This document shows positions 9,356 through 17,832 of a DNA stretch of 64,000 nucleotides, one piece after another. Under the pieces are notes generated by a model. The model saw only the letters and a list, made by a program, of their open reading frames with translations. It did no database searches and was not told the origin of the DNA. The position numbers and the translations under genes are program-made. Source of the stretch: Alkalicoccobacillus gibsonii (GTDB lineage: Bacteria; Bacillota; Bacilli; Bacillales; Bacillaceae_D); contig NZ_JAEUZA010000004.1 of the NCBI RefSeq assembly GCF_016798245.1, forward strand, positions 302,065 through 366,064, given 5' to 3'. Numbering within the stretch: the stretch's first letter is position 1; the number at the start of each line of letters is the position of its first letter.

Positions 9356-9423
9356 TCTTCTCTCTTGTTCCAACCTGTGATAGCATATAAGTTGGTTTAA
9401 GTGATTAGGAGAGGAAGAGTTTA

Positions 9424-9984
9424 GTGGTTGTCTTATCAGAATTAACATTTCAAATCATTTTAGTTGGTATATTGCTATCTCTTATAATAGTAGGAAGTAT
9501 CTTTTTACCCAAATTTATAAAAAAGAGATCAAAAAAGCATGACCATCTGATTTCAATTTTACTAAGTGCATTCGCTCTTGCTTCGTATATTCAGCTCAAT
9601 TCGTTAGTCCCTGTGGCTTATGAAGAAGATTACTTTGTAACGGGAACATCCTTAGAGCAAGTGACAGATAAGCAAGCGAGATCTTTATCGGTACCTAGAG
9701 CTTTTGTCATTAATGAATATGAACAGCGACCTTTTAAGATTGAGTTATCAAGCGGTGATCATCAATTATTTGTAACGGTTGATACGACAGATTATCAGGC
9801 AGTAGTGAATTATGCACGAGAACATGATTCACTGGTTGTTTTTAACCGAGCCATTGATATGCTTGGTTATTATCAAGAGCGATTCACGGATACATATGCT
9901 GAATTTGCAGATGAACTTGACGACGAAGAAATCGTGAAAGAACTAGAAGAAGCATTTCCAGAGCACACATTTACACTTACATAA
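9424..9984 (+). CDS. Hypothetical membrane protein, 186 residues
   Basis: Starts at GTG 9424 after AGGAGAGGAAG. Two hydrophobic stretches (about residues 7-28 and 43-62) are separated by a basic loop KKRSKKHDH and followed by an acidic soluble region of about 120 residues ending in a Glu/Asp-rich tail. It is probably membrane anchored with the soluble part outside. No family recognised. Repeat copy B begins directly downstream and may act as its terminator. Confidence 0.65.
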   Translation: MVVLSELTFQIILVGILLSLIIVGSIFLPKFIKKRSKKHDHLISILLSAFALASYIQLNSLVPVAYEEDYFVTGTSLEQVTDKQARSLSVPRAFVINEYEQRPFKIELSSGDHQLFVTVDTTDYQAVVNYAREHDSLVVFNRAIDMLGYYQERFTDTYAEFADELDDEEIVKELEEAFPEHTFTLT

Positions 9985-9994
9985 TCGTAAGTAA

Positions 9995-10260
9995 ACGAGC
10001 TTGGGACATAACTCAAAATAAATGAGAAAAAGGCGAATGATTCAATGAGCGAATCATTCGCTTTTTTGTGTTTTTTGCGAAACAAGCGGAAGGAGAACCT
10101 GAGACTCCTACGGAACAGAACGCGGTGAAGACACTGTAGCGTAGCTTTTACCGCGGAAAGGGCTGAGGCCGTTCTTGTGGGTGCGAAGGATTCTCCTGTA
10201 GCGGATATATTGCTATGTTCGTGTTTTCGTGAGTCATTTACTGTTATGTCCCACGCTCGT
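9995..10260 (+). repeat. Dispersed element copy B (reference copy, 266 bp)
   Basis: Bounded by 18-bp inverted repeats with one mismatch: ACGAGCTTGGGACATAAC and GTTATGTCCCACGCTCGT. A hairpin GCGAATGATTCAATGAGCGA... with a T run lies at 10037-10066. The core (10083-10208) folds as P1 10091-10099/10188-10197, P2 10111-10116/10171-10177, P3 10121-10125/10151-10155 and P4 hairpin GGCTGAGGCC 10161-10170. Confidence 0.92.
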
Positions 10261-10413
10261 TTTTTCCTGTATTTTTAGGGAATAGCTAGAGAGCTTCAAA
10301 CATATTTATTGCCGGTCCATAATATTCTATAAAAAACACTTAGGTTCTCATTTCAGTTGTCAGATCAAGAATGATATACTTAAAAAAACGTTGCAGGAAG
10401 GAATTTGCCCGAT

Positions 10414-11502
10414 ATGGTTCAGTCGAAATTTTTTAGAGTGGGGCTTGGTATTGCTCTTGTTTTAATTATCATTTATCTAGCTTCACTAGTAGATTTCATT
10501 TTTCAACCGATTTCTTTATTAATTAGAACCTTGTTTGCACCGATTGCAATAGCAGGTGTGTTCTATTATTTAATGAGGCCACTCGTAAATCTTCTTAGTA
10601 AGAAGGTTCCAAGAGGATTGTCCATTTTAATTGTTTTTCTTGCATTAATTGGCCTTGGAACAGGAAGTGTTCTACTCGTAGGTCCGGAAATTCAAAAACA
10701 AACTCAAAGTTTTATTGATAATGTTCCAAGCTACATAAATCAAGGGCAGGATATGCTTCTGCAATTACAAGAGAATGAGTACGTTCAACGATTCCAGGAA
10801 TCAAATGAGAATTCCTTTAATGATCTAGTTGAGCAATTTACGGGTAATTTAGAGGGATACGTCAGTGCAATTGGGTCAAACATCGCTAAGATTGTTGGTG
10901 CAATTGCTAATGTGGTTATTGTGTTAGTCATTGTCCCGTTTGTCTTATTCTACCTTCTTAAAGAAGGAGATAAGGCACCTGCTTTTCTTTTGAAATTTAT
11001 TCCTTCAAAACAACGAGAAGAAGCTAGACGTATCCTTTCAGATATGGATAATGCATTAAGCTCCTATCTTCAAGGACAAATATTAGTGAGTGTATGTGTA
11101 GGGGTTCTTTGCTTAATTTTATACTTAAGTATCGGTATAGAATATGCGCTCGTGCTTGCAATTGTCGCTATGCTAACGAATGTGATCCCTTTTATCGGAC
11201 CGTGGATCGGTACGGCTCCTGCGGTGATCGTTGCGATTTTTGATTCACCATTTATGGTGGTTGCCGTTATTGTTGGGGTACTTATCATTCAACAAATTGA
11301 AAGTAATCTAATCTCTCCACAGATTATGGGTCGTCAATTAAATATCCATCCGGTTACGATTATTTTTCTATTACTTGCAGCAAGCCGTTTTGCTGGTCTA
11401 CTTGGGTTGCTACTCGCCGTTCCGACCTATGCTGTTGGTAAAGTGGTTGTTTCGCATACGTATCGTTTGATTAAGCTAAATAGAAGAAAACCCGTTGATT
11501 GA
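10414..11502 (+). CDS. AI-2E family transporter-like membrane protein
   Basis: About 362 residues with roughly seven to eight hydrophobic segments and the central signature of the AI-2E/TqsA superfamily (VPFVLFYLLKEGDK, LSSYLQGQILVSV, IPFIGPWIGTAPAVI, ISPQIMGRQLNIHPV). In Bacillus such proteins (YueF, YtvI, YrrI) are poorly characterised; some relatives act in cation/proton exchange. AGGAAGGA at 10395-10402 is too close to TTG 10405, so I prefer ATG 10414. It follows repeat copy B. Confidence 0.85.
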   Translation: MVQSKFFRVGLGIALVLIIIYLASLVDFIFQPISLLIRTLFAPIAIAGVFYYLMRPLVNLLSKKVPRGLSILIVFLALIGLGTGSVLLVGPEIQKQTQSFIDNVPSYINQGQDMLLQLQENEYVQRFQESNENSFNDLVEQFTGNLEGYVSAIGSNIAKIVGAIANVVIVLVIVPFVLFYLLKEGDKAPAFLLKFIPSKQREEARRILSDMDNALSSYLQGQILVSVCVGVLCLILYLSIGIEYALVLAIVAMLTNVIPFIGPWIGTAPAVIVAIFDSPFMVVAVIVGVLIIQQIESNLISPQIMGRQLNIHPVTIIFLLLAASRFAGLLGLLLAVPTYAVGKVVVSHTYRLIKLNRRKPVD

Positions 11503-11527
11503 CTTGATAGAGGCACTTTCGTACACT
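11499..11527 (+). promoter_or_regulatory. SigA-type promoter for the rhodanese gene
   Basis: TTGACT (11499-11504), 17 nt, TACACT (11522-11527), 28 nt before the ATG at 11555. It overlaps the 3' end of the upstream membrane protein gene and shows that a start upstream of 11555 is unlikely. Confidence 0.65.
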
Positions 11528-11554
11528 ATAAAAAAAGAATTTGAGGGTGAGAGT

Positions 11555-11932
11555 ATGTCGTTTGAAGAAGATGGAATTGTACAGATTGACCAAGAAGAGT
11601 TACGTGAGCTTATTTTAACTGGCGCAAAGGAACCAATCTTAATTGACGTTCGTGAATTGGATGAATATGAAGAAGGACATATTCCGGGGGTTCCGCTCAT
11701 TCCAATGAATACAATCCCTAGCTTTGCAGATGATTTTGACCGTACGTCTTCTTATGTGTTTATTTGCAGAAGTGGAAAGCGAAGTCAAAACGTTGCGCGC
11801 TATTTAAAAGAGCAAGGGATGTTGAATGTTCGAAACTTTGCTGGCGGTATGCTGTCATGGCAAGGTGAAGTAAAAGAAGGACTCGAATGGATTGTAAAAC
11901 AAACAGACGAGCTCTACAAAGACCGAAAGTAA
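11555..11932 (+). CDS. Rhodanese-domain protein
   Basis: Single rhodanese domain of 125 residues with an N-terminal extension. DVRELDEYEEGHIPG and the active-site loop CRSGKRS (Cys71) are intact, consistent with persulfide or sulfur transfer. GAGGGTGAG precedes ATG 11555. The frame is open back to 11495 but that extension overlaps the -35 and -10 elements. The conserved GHIPG and RSGKRSQ pattern is typical of small cytoplasmic Bacillus rhodaneses. Confidence 0.85.
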   Translation: MSFEEDGIVQIDQEELRELILTGAKEPILIDVRELDEYEEGHIPGVPLIPMNTIPSFADDFDRTSSYVFICRSGKRSQNVARYLKEQGMLNVRNFAGGMLSWQGEVKEGLEWIVKQTDELYKDRK

Positions 11933-12001
11933 GAATTGATGTTTAATTACGAGTCGAATAGGAAAATATATTAAATAAGAAAAGGAAGGGGAGAGTAAGT
12001 G

Positions 12002-12277
12002 ATGGGAGTAAAAAAATGGCTTGTCGCTTCAGCTGTAGCAGGAGCAGTAAGTGGAGCGGTCATCTGGTTAAATGATGAGTCACGTCGTAAACAAGTTTCA
12101 AAGGTTATGAAAGATTCGTACGCTAAAGTATCTGATAAAATGACACCAGACCAAACCAAAAAGGATGAACAATTAGGGAATCCGGATCCGAAATCAGAGG
12201 ATAGTAAAATGGTAGGCGAAGGTGCATTGTATAGTGTACAGCGCTACAATGAAGAGCAACAAAAACAACTTAAGTGA
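12002..12277 (+). CDS. Hypothetical membrane-anchored small protein
   Basis: About 91 residues. An N-terminal hydrophobic helix (LVASAVAGAVSGAVIWL) is followed by a charged, lysine-rich tail, a layout like YtxH-type proteins, though I see no firm match. ATG 12002 follows a GGAAGGGGAGAG site; GTG 11999 is the alternative. Ends just before a hairpin derived from the dispersed element. Confidence 0.6.
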   Translation: MGVKKWLVASAVAGAVSGAVIWLNDESRRKQVSKVMKDSYAKVSDKMTPDQTKKDEQLGNPDPKSEDSKMVGEGALYSVQRYNEEQQKQLK

Positions 12278-12310
12278 GTAAGCGGCAGGTACAAACTTGA
12301 AATCAATCAA

Positions 12311-12350
12311 AAAAGGCAAATGATTCTGCAATTGAATCATTTGCCGTTCG
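12311..12350. repeat. Hairpin-only remnant of the dispersed element (copy C)
   Basis: GGCAAATGATTC and GAATCATTTGCC form a 12-bp stem (12315-12345) that matches the element's hairpin with G to A / C to T changes keeping the pairing. The core is absent. It may now act as a terminator for the gene ending at 12277. Confidence 0.75.
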
Positions 12351-12477
12351 TATTTTTAGTAGACTAGCGAGGGCTTTTAAAAATAGGCGGATGTAACACT
12401 GTGTACGTGAGTTTCTTTCTGCTGCTATTTAATGCGATTCGCAGCCCCTGTCATTATCAAAAAGGAGAAATGTGACC

Positions 12478-13245
12478 ATGATTTCAATCGTGAGAGAACA
12501 AGTAGATGATATTCCACTCTTGCACGTTGCGGAGGAATCACTTCTTCAGCAGTCAAATCAGCCTGTTGTTTTTTTCTTTCATGGGCTAACAAGTGCTAAA
12601 GATCAAAATTTACATATTGCATATCAGCTTGCTCAAAAAGGCTTCCGTGTGATCTTGCCCGATGCTCTACATCACGGAGAAAGAGAAGCAAGTATAACAG
12701 GAATGCAACGAACCATTCTTCTTTGGGATATCGTCATGAACTCAATCCAAGAGCTAGATAAATTAAAAGAGCACTTTGTAGCAAAAGGGCTGATTGACCC
12801 AAGTCGAATTGGAGTTGCTGGAACATCAATGGGTGGAATTACGACGTACGGCGCATTAAGTCAATATGAGTGGATACACTCGGCTGTGAGCTTAATGGGA
12901 AGTGCATATTATGAACACTTTGCAATGATGCAAATTGAACATATGAAGAGTCAAGGATTTCAAGTACCAGAGGTCCAGGTGAATGAAACGTTAGCAAGGC
13001 TTAGAACCTTTGATTTATCCACGCAACTTCACACATTAAACGGAAGACCTTTGATGATCTGGCACGGGGAAGCGGACCAGGTTGTTCCTGCTCGTTATTC
13101 TACGACATTATATAACGAACTATTTCATAATTATGAGCTTTTTCCAGAACGGCTGGTCCTTTATACAGAAAAAGAAACTGGGCATGCTGTATCTAGAAAG
13201 GCTATTTTCCAATTAACAGACTGGTTTACCTCTCACTTATTATAA
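12478..13245 (+). CDS. Alpha/beta hydrolase, YitV-like esterase
   Basis: About 255-residue serine hydrolase. FFFHGLTSAKDQNLH forms the oxyanion region, GTSMGG the nucleophile elbow, GEADQVVP carries the acid and TGHAVS the histidine, so the triad is complete. The sequence DALHHGERE is typical of the YitV group. AAAGGAGAA precedes; I chose ATG 12478 because YitV starts MI..., with GTG 12472 as alternative. It is followed 37 nt later by the YitT-family gene. Substrate unknown. Confidence 0.85.
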   Translation: MISIVREQVDDIPLLHVAEESLLQQSNQPVVFFFHGLTSAKDQNLHIAYQLAQKGFRVILPDALHHGEREASITGMQRTILLWDIVMNSIQELDKLKEHFVAKGLIDPSRIGVAGTSMGGITTYGALSQYEWIHSAVSLMGSAYYEHFAMMQIEHMKSQGFQVPEVQVNETLARLRTFDLSTQLHTLNGRPLMIWHGEADQVVPARYSTTLYNELFHNYELFPERLVLYTEKETGHAVSRKAIFQLTDWFTSHLL

Positions 13246-13282
13246 GGAGAGGTATATGGGTGATAAAACAAGAGGTGTATGA

Positions 13283-14104
13283 ATGATTAAAGAAGTCCAA
13301 AAAATGATTATTATTATTATTGGCTCTGCGTTGCTTGCCGCTTCATTAAATTTCTTTTTGATACCTGCAGATGTGTTTGCAAGTGGATTTACAGGTGTAT
13401 CTCAACTGATTGCATCCCTATTTGATCTTTCAACCGGATTGCTGTTATTCTTATTAAATATTCCGGTTGCCATTTTGGGATGGATGAAGGTAGGGAAAAG
13501 CTTTACCATTTATAGTTTTATTAGTGTAGCTATCACCTCTTTCTTTTTAGAAGTTCTACCTGAGTATGCCTTCTCTCAGGATATTCTTTTAAACGCGGTG
13601 TTTGGGGGAGTTCTTGGAGCAGTTGGTGCTGGCTTGATGCTACGATGGGGTGCCTCATCTGGTGGCTTGGATATTATTGCCCTTGTCCTTGCTAGGTACA
13701 GTGATCGCCCTGTAGGTATTTATTTCTTTGTGTTGAATAGCTTAATTGTTCTGGCGGCAGGTGTCTTATTTGATCCAGAAAAGGCGTTATATACGTTAGT
13801 AGCGTTGTATGTTACGTCTAGGGTGATTGATGCGATCCATACTCGATATGTTAAGCTTACAGCAATGATTGTAACCAATCATGCAGAGGAGCTTAGAGCG
13901 GCCATTCATGAACGCTTGGTTCGAGGGATCACGAGAGTTCCCGCAAAAGGAGGATATACCTCTGATGACAAAGAAGTATTGTTTATCGTGTTAACTCGTT
14001 ATGAGCTGTATGACCTTAAGACGATTATTAATGATGTTGATCCCGAAGCATTTACGAATATTGTTGAAACAGCAAGCGTCTACGGATTATTCAATAAACA
14101 ATAG
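13283..14104 (+). CDS. YitT-family membrane protein
   Basis: A 273-residue integral membrane protein with five to six N-terminal helices (DUF161) and a C-terminal soluble DUF2179 domain (about 190-265). FASGFTGVSQLI and RWGASSGGLDIIALVL are characteristic. Function of the family is unknown. AGAGGTG precedes the ATG. It sits between the YitV-like esterase and a lipoprotein gene that starts 12 nt downstream, so these probably share a transcript. Confidence 0.88.
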   Translation: MIKEVQKMIIIIIGSALLAASLNFFLIPADVFASGFTGVSQLIASLFDLSTGLLLFLLNIPVAILGWMKVGKSFTIYSFISVAITSFFLEVLPEYAFSQDILLNAVFGGVLGAVGAGLMLRWGASSGGLDIIALVLARYSDRPVGIYFFVLNSLIVLAAGVLFDPEKALYTLVALYVTSRVIDAIHTRYVKLTAMIVTNHAEELRAAIHERLVRGITRVPAKGGYTSDDKEVLFIVLTRYELYDLKTIINDVDPEAFTNIVETASVYGLFNKQ

Positions 14105-14116
14105 GGAGTGAACATC

Positions 14117-14599
14117 ATGTTCAAAACACTTACGTCCATACTTGTTTTAGGATTTCTATTATCTTTAACCGCTTGCGGGCAAGAAGCAGAGGCACCTGAT
14201 GAGAACGAATCAAATCAACAAGGAGTGGAAGAAATGAATGGCTGGCAGCTTGAGGTACAAGCCGTACAAGAAAGTGAGCAGCTGCGTGTGGACATGCTGT
14301 TAACGAATAAAACAGACGAAGTGCAAACACTGATCTATCCTAGCTCGCAAACGTATGAGCTTGTTTTAACTGATGAATCGGATGAAGAAGTATATCGATT
14401 TTCGGAAGGCATGATGTTTACCATGGCGTTAATCGAAGAGGAGATTGAAACAGGGGGAACACAGAAGTTTCAAGAATCTATTTCTGTAGCTGATCTAGAA
14501 GAGGGTCACTATACGTTGTCAGCTGAAATAGTAGGCAAGCCTCAAAACGAAGTTGAACTACCAACGACAACGATTGACGTTGATATTACGAAGTCATAA
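14117..14599 (+). CDS. Lipoprotein with BsuPI domain
   Basis: About 160 residues with an N-terminal signal MFKTLTSILVLGFLLSLTAC ending in a lipobox (LTAC) and an acidic linker. The rest matches the BsuPI (intracellular proteinase inhibitor-like) beta domain: WQLEVQAVQESEQLRVDML...NKTDE. AGGGAG lies 8 nt before ATG 14117; GTG 14108 overlaps that site. It is probably membrane anchored on the outer face. Whether it inhibits a protease is unknown. Confidence 0.78.
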   Translation: MFKTLTSILVLGFLLSLTACGQEAEAPDENESNQQGVEEMNGWQLEVQAVQESEQLRVDMLLTNKTDEVQTLIYPSSQTYELVLTDESDEEVYRFSEGMMFTMALIEEEIETGGTQKFQESISVADLEEGHYTLSAEIVGKPQNEVELPTTTIDVDITKS

Positions 14600-14600
14600 G

Positions 14601-14645
14601 AAAAAGCTCTGATTCATGGAATACCCATGAGCCAGAGCTTTTTTT
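14601..14645. terminator. Bidirectional terminator
   Basis: AAAAAGCTCTG...CATGG pairs with CCATG...CAGAGCTTTTTTT. It separates the converging BsuPI lipoprotein gene and the SNF2 operon. Confidence 0.8.
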
Positions 14646-14802
14646 AATCCGTCGTTGATTCAGATTTGATCGCTTTTTGAACGGCCTGTTTAAATGTAGT
14701 CCAGGCTTTGCCTTCTTCATCGTCTGTTTGTATCACGTCTGTGGAAATGGGTTCAAGTGATTTTTTCTGGCCATGCCAATACTCTTCAAATAGAGGATCC
14801 AT
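14644..14802 (-). CDS. Hypothetical 52-residue protein coupled to the SNF2 helicase gene
   Basis: MDPLFEEYWHGQKKSLEPIS... ends ...IKSESTTD. Its AAAGGAG site overlaps the stop codon of the upstream helicase gene, with an 8-nt gap to the ATG, indicating translational coupling. It is acidic and helical with no membrane segment. I do not recognise a family. The stop codon falls within the terminator. Confidence 0.6.
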   Translation of the reverse strand: MDPLFEEYWHGQKKSLEPISTDVIQTDDEEGKAWTTFKQAVQKAIKSESTTD

Positions 14803-14817
14803 CAATTGATTGCTCCT

Positions 14818-17800
14818 TTAGTCTTTGGTTAAACGAATAAGCTGTAAGACCTCATCATCCGTCATTTCCGTAAATTGTGCGGCCTCTGACGATAAAATCT
14901 CATCGGCAAGCGTTTGTTTTGAGACAAGCATTCGATTAATTCGTTCCTCTACCGTACCTGTTGTAATTAGCTTATGCACGGTTACATCAGAGGTTTGACC
15001 AATTCGAAACGCACGGTCCGTTGCTTGATTCTCTACTGCGGGATTCCACCAGCGGTCGTAATGAATAACGTGAGTTGCAGCTGTTAAATTTAAGCCAACA
15101 CCTCCAGCCTTAAGGGAAAGCACAAAGGCTGATGTTTGTTCATTTGTCTGAAAATCAGTAATTAAGGCTTGCCTCATAGCTCGCGTGAGACTTCCATGTA
15201 GGAATGGAACCGGATGATTCATGCGCGTTTCCAGCTCCTGTGTAATCAGAGAGCCCATCTCTTTGTATTGAGTAAAGATTAATACTTTTTCTCCACGTGC
15301 TTGGATTGAGTCAATGATTCGCAAAAACTCATCCCATTTACCAGACTCATGAGCATCCATATCTCGTGTTTTTAAGAAATGAGCAGGGTGATTACAAATC
15401 TGCTTTAACCTCGTTAAACTTCTTAGAATAAGTGAACGACGTTCCATATTGGAAACCTCATGAAGCTGTTTTGACACTTCCTCTACCACGGCTTGATAGT
15501 AAGCTGCCTGTTCAAGGGAGAGATGTACGTGATGAAGCTGTTCCTTCTTTTCTGGTAAGTTTAATTGAAGCGTTAGATCATCCTTCTTGCGTCTTAGGAT
15601 AAATGGACGAATCGTAGCCTGGAGCTGTTCCAGTCGCTCGGAATCTTTTTCTTTCTCAATCTTTTTAATAAATTGATTTGAAAACGCATTGTAGCGTCCG
15701 AGAAGTGTTGGATTCGTTACATCCATTAAAGACCAAAGCTCTCTTAAACGGTTTTCAATAGGCGTTCCAGTTAAAGCGATGATGTGGTTTGCCTTAAACT
15801 GCTTAATCACTCTTCGCTGTTTTGTATCTACGTTTTTGATGTGTTGTGCTTCATCAAGAATCATTCCATTCCAGTGAATGGTTTGAAATGCTTCTGCGTC
15901 TCGCACAGCGAGCTGATAAGATGTTAGCACCAAGTCCCATTGTTCAAGTTCTTCGCTTTCTAGAAGCTGCGTTATTCGCGTTTGCCCATGATGAATGAAC
16001 ACTCTTAAAGATGGGGCAAATTGCTCGGCTTCGTGTGCCCAATTATATAAAAGAGATGTCGGACAGATTAACAGAAAAGGCTCTGAATGATCGGTTTTAG
16101 CCTGTTTTTGTGCTTCTTTCACATATAACATATACACTAAGGTTTGAATCGATTTTCCAAGGCCCATATCATCAGCTAAGACGCCTCCAAATCCGGCTCG
16201 ACGTAAGTGAGTAAGCCAAGAGACTCCCTTATGTTGATATTCTCTTAGCTCCCCAGGAAACGCCTCTGGTAAGGTGATGAGAGGAGGTTCCTCCTGATAC
16301 ACTCTTGTGAGTCGTTCTTTCATCTCTTCCTGCCACTCAATTTCCCATTCAACATCAAGATCCAGTTCGTCCTCACCTACTGCTTCATCAAGTAGAAGGG
16401 TATCAAGGTAGGTTGCTTGATGGTCGAGCTTCTCAAGATACGATTCAAGCTTCTTTGCCATAGAAGGGTCCCACGCAACCCATTGACCATTTTGATAAAT
16501 GAATGGTCTTTTCTCTTCGACAAACTGAGTAAAGTCTTCAGATGAAAGAACCACATCTCCAATGGCAATCGTATACGTAAAATCAGCGACATTCTCCCAA
16601 TTTAGTAGTGGTTCACTGTAGATATCTTGTTGTTTAGGTGTATCAACAGCTAAGTTTACATTAAAAGAATGCTTCTGTTTTAGCCAATTAGGAACAATTA
16701 AGTGCACACCTAATTCTTGAAGAGTGCCATCATATGTTGTGCATAAGAGATAAATGTCATCTGCATCAAGTTGAATGCTTGCATTCGCTAAGCTCATTTG
16801 TTCTAGGAAAGGAACGGATTTCGAGATGGCGATTGCATCCATTTTAAGGTGACTAATTGGATTCATTCGCCAAGGATGTTCTCCCTTTTCTAAATCTGTC
16901 ATTTCAACAATATGTGTAGGGTGTTCGCGATCGCTTAGGCATAGCTTAACTTTCCAGTCTCCAGTCGGTTCAATTGGCTCTTCAATGCGAAGGGCTGTTT
17001 GAAAAGGAGTCTGTTTACTTGTCCCAAGTTCCTGTTCAAAACGACCCTTAGGTTGAACAACAGGCGTTTGTTTAATGGCATTGGAAGCAAGTGTCTGCAC
17101 TAAAGGCCTCCACTTTTCACCAACACTTTCACGCCAGCCTTCAAATGATTCTTGGACATTAGGCTTGTTCATGACCGCTCGAATAAAAGCGTCTGCAATA
17201 GTGTGTAACGCTATGGCTAAGCGCTCTTCCTTCTGCCGATCTGTTTCTTCTTCCTTGCTATTTGGCTGTTCCGCATGTAAGCAAAAGCTTACTTTCGGTA
17301 ATGCAGCAGTCCAAGATTTTAACGGGATATCATTTTCTTTCAGTTTCCACGTGCCGTTCGCTGCGGGCAAAAATTGACCTTTCCCAATTAAGGATTTCAC
17401 TTCATATGCGAGATCAATCCATACCTTTAAATCGTAACCAAGCTCAACATAGGGTAGGTCAGCCCAGGTTTTTATTAACGGTAACTGAGCAACAAACTCA
17501 TCTGATGTAAGCTTTATGCCTTCGATGGGAAATGGATAATGCTTTGTTTGCTGGTCTGCTTGATAAACGGTCGCATCTCCAGCTGGTGATTGAACTTGAC
17601 GGTTTTGCAAAGGTACTTGCAGAACAGCTTGCCCTGTACGCACAAACGTGCCATAAAAGGAATGGGCGTCGTATTGGTAAAGCAATAGTTTTAATTCAAA
17701 AGGTGAATAAAGGAAAGGGTACTTGAAGCTATCGACTTGATCAAATCTGGACTTTTTGGTTTGCTCAGCCCAGACAAAAAAATGCGAATTTACCCATCCT

Positions 17801-17832
17801 CCATGAATAATCATTTTACGCATGAATGACAT
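14818..17832 (-). CDS. SNF2-family DEAD/DEAH helicase (YwqA-like)
   Basis: A 1004-residue Swi2/Snf2 ATPase, a dsDNA translocase that remodels protein-DNA complexes. The N-terminal half is the bacterial SNF2-associated region. The ATPase shows ADDMGLGKSIQT (motif I), LDEAQHIKN (II), LTGTPIENRL (III), LIFTQYKEM (IV), SLKAGGVGLNLT (V) and DRAFRIGQ (VI). It overlaps the upstream gene by 17 nt and is followed by a 52-residue gene after 15 nt. AAGGAG precedes ATG 17832 by 4 nt; ATG 17823 (MRKMIIHGGW) is a possible start. Confidence 0.9.
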   Translation of the reverse strand: MSFMRKMIIHGGWVNSHFFVWAEQTKKSRFDQVDSFKYPFLYSPFELKLLLYQYDAHSFYGTFVRTGQAVLQVPLQNRQVQSPAGDATVYQADQQTKHYPFPIEGIKLTSDEFVAQLPLIKTWADLPYVELGYDLKVWIDLAYEVKSLIGKGQFLPAANGTWKLKENDIPLKSWTAALPKVSFCLHAEQPNSKEEETDRQKEERLAIALHTIADAFIRAVMNKPNVQESFEGWRESVGEKWRPLVQTLASNAIKQTPVVQPKGRFEQELGTSKQTPFQTALRIEEPIEPTGDWKVKLCLSDREHPTHIVEMTDLEKGEHPWRMNPISHLKMDAIAISKSVPFLEQMSLANASIQLDADDIYLLCTTYDGTLQELGVHLIVPNWLKQKHSFNVNLAVDTPKQQDIYSEPLLNWENVADFTYTIAIGDVVLSSEDFTQFVEEKRPFIYQNGQWVAWDPSMAKKLESYLEKLDHQATYLDTLLLDEAVGEDELDLDVEWEIEWQEEMKERLTRVYQEEPPLITLPEAFPGELREYQHKGVSWLTHLRRAGFGGVLADDMGLGKSIQTLVYMLYVKEAQKQAKTDHSEPFLLICPTSLLYNWAHEAEQFAPSLRVFIHHGQTRITQLLESEELEQWDLVLTSYQLAVRDAEAFQTIHWNGMILDEAQHIKNVDTKQRRVIKQFKANHIIALTGTPIENRLRELWSLMDVTNPTLLGRYNAFSNQFIKKIEKEKDSERLEQLQATIRPFILRRKKDDLTLQLNLPEKKEQLHHVHLSLEQAAYYQAVVEEVSKQLHEVSNMERRSLILRSLTRLKQICNHPAHFLKTRDMDAHESGKWDEFLRIIDSIQARGEKVLIFTQYKEMGSLITQELETRMNHPVPFLHGSLTRAMRQALITDFQTNEQTSAFVLSLKAGGVGLNLTAATHVIHYDRWWNPAVENQATDRAFRIGQTSDVTVHKLITTGTVEERINRMLVSKQTLADEILSSEAAQFTEMTDDEVLQLIRLTKD

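Noticed and set aside
11495..11554. Upstream extension of the rhodanese gene
   Set aside because: It would overlap a good SigA promoter and lacks a ribosome binding site; ATG 11555 has both in the right order.
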